This document shows positions 5,297-5,416 of a stretch of DNA of 5,416 nucleotides, piece after piece. Origin of the DNA: Clostridiales bacterium UBA4696. Lineage in GTDB: Bacteria > Bacillota > Clostridia > Oscillospirales > Oscillospiraceae. A program made the translations under genes and the position numbers. Below the pieces are notes generated by a model, which was not told the origin of the DNA, did no database searches, and saw only the letters and a program-made list of their open reading frames with translations. Positions within the stretch are counted from its first letter, which is position 1, and each line of letters begins with the position of its first letter. Location of the stretch: positions 1 through 5,416 of the forward strand of contig DHKK01000170.1 in NCBI GenBank assembly GCA_002404795.1, given 5' to 3'.

Positions 5297-5346
5297 GGCT
5301 TCCCCTATGAGGGGAAGCTGTCGCCGCAAGGCGACTGATGAGGTGG
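5297..5346 (+). repeat. Repeat unit 4 (plus orientation)
   Basis: Hairpin A is GCTTCCCCT/AGGGGAAGC with loop ATG (5298-5318). Hairpin B is GTCGCC/GGCGAC closed by a GCAA tetraloop (5320-5335). The tail is TGATGAGGTGG. The bases before it (GCACC then ATGGCT) also resemble those before unit 2, so the unit 2/3 module and the unit 4/5 module are homologous, about 134 bases apart. Confidence 0.8.
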
Positions 5347-5372
5347 GCAGCGTCACGTAGACAAACCTGCCT

Positions 5373-5416
5373 CCACCTCATCCGTCACGGCTCCGCCGTG
5401 CCACCTTCCCCTCATA
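5373..5416 (-). repeat. Repeat unit 5 (minus orientation, mate of unit 4, cut by window end)
   Basis: On the minus strand, hairpin B is CACGGC/GCCGTG with loop GGA (5400-5386) and the tail GATGAGGTGG complements the start of the sequence after unit 4's spacer. Only one arm and the loop of hairpin A are inside the window (5404-5416). Confidence 0.75.

Larger units (their letters stand above)
5086..5416. repeat. Cluster of palindromic double-hairpin repeats (REP/BIME-like), continuing past the window end
   Basis: This gene-free stretch is filled by five related units. Each unit has hairpin A (stem of about 8-9 pairs, consensus CTCCCCT or TTCCCCT against AGGGGAG/AGGGGAA, loop of three), then TGG or TG, hairpin B (5-6 pairs, variable sequence but always self-complementary), and a GAGG-type tail. 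Units alternate in orientation and pair through complementary tails. Open frames across it arise from the repeats and resemble no protein. The layout recalls REP/BIME elements mobilised by RAYT-type transposases, but no such gene is present here. Known function: none established from this sequence. Confidence 0.85.

Noticed and set aside
4908..5360. A 150-codon plus-strand frame across the repeat cluster
   Set aside because: It begins opposite the HAD gene and continues through palindromic repeats. There is no coding evidence.
4983..5381. A 132-codon minus-strand frame across the repeat cluster and HAD promoter
   Set aside because: The translation is made of repeat units rich in Arg and Pro, runs through a consensus promoter, and overlaps the HAD start in another frame. 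No ribosome site or protein family is recognisable.
5086..5416. CRISPR array
   Set aside because: The repeats alternate in orientation, differ in sequence and are themselves palindromic, with no regular unique spacers of 30-40 bases.

Overview
The window looks like chromosomal DNA of a GC-rich Gram-positive bacterium of the Bacillota, most likely a gut-type Clostridia (Oscillospiraceae-like). The grounds are strong GGAGG ribosome sites, near-consensus sigma-A promoters, a CCA-encoding tRNA gene, a PgcA-type sugar phosphomutase, a zinc-ribbon/transmembrane surface protein and a GC-rich palindromic repeat cluster. The taxon is an inference from style, not from a database match.

Left edge (1-312): the last 42 codons of a tyrosine integrase run toward the 3' end of an intact tRNA-Pro(GGG) gene on the minus strand, with a strong tRNA terminator between them. 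This is the usual arrangement for one end of an integrative element inserted at a tRNA 3' end. The element itself lies to the left, outside the window. The tRNA has its own extended -10 promoter.

Centre (396-5008): four complete protein genes, all on the minus strand and each preceded by its own sigma-A-type promoter. In transcription order they are a HAD-family phosphatase (4361-5008), a lipoprotein (3150-4151), a zinc-ribbon membrane protein (2184-3056) and an alpha-phosphoglucomutase/phosphomannomutase (396-2078). Hairpin terminators follow the HAD gene (strong) and the zinc-ribbon gene (weak T tract). None is visible after the lipoprotein gene or after the mutase gene, so read-through into the next gene is possible at both. 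The lipoprotein and the zinc-ribbon protein share a homologous C-terminal domain of about 175 residues, held at the outer membrane face by two different anchors. This unrecognised domain pair is the most interesting protein content.

Right edge (5081-5416): no gene. It holds a cluster of five GC-rich double-hairpin repeat units, organised as inverted pairs in a way that resembles REP/BIME elements. The tails of each pair are complementary although they differ between pairs. The first unit is followed on the minus strand by a T run and may terminate transcription just upstream of the perfect-consensus promoter of the HAD gene.

Long open frames on the plus strand over 390-4037 are explained by codon bias in the minus-strand genes and are not annotated.
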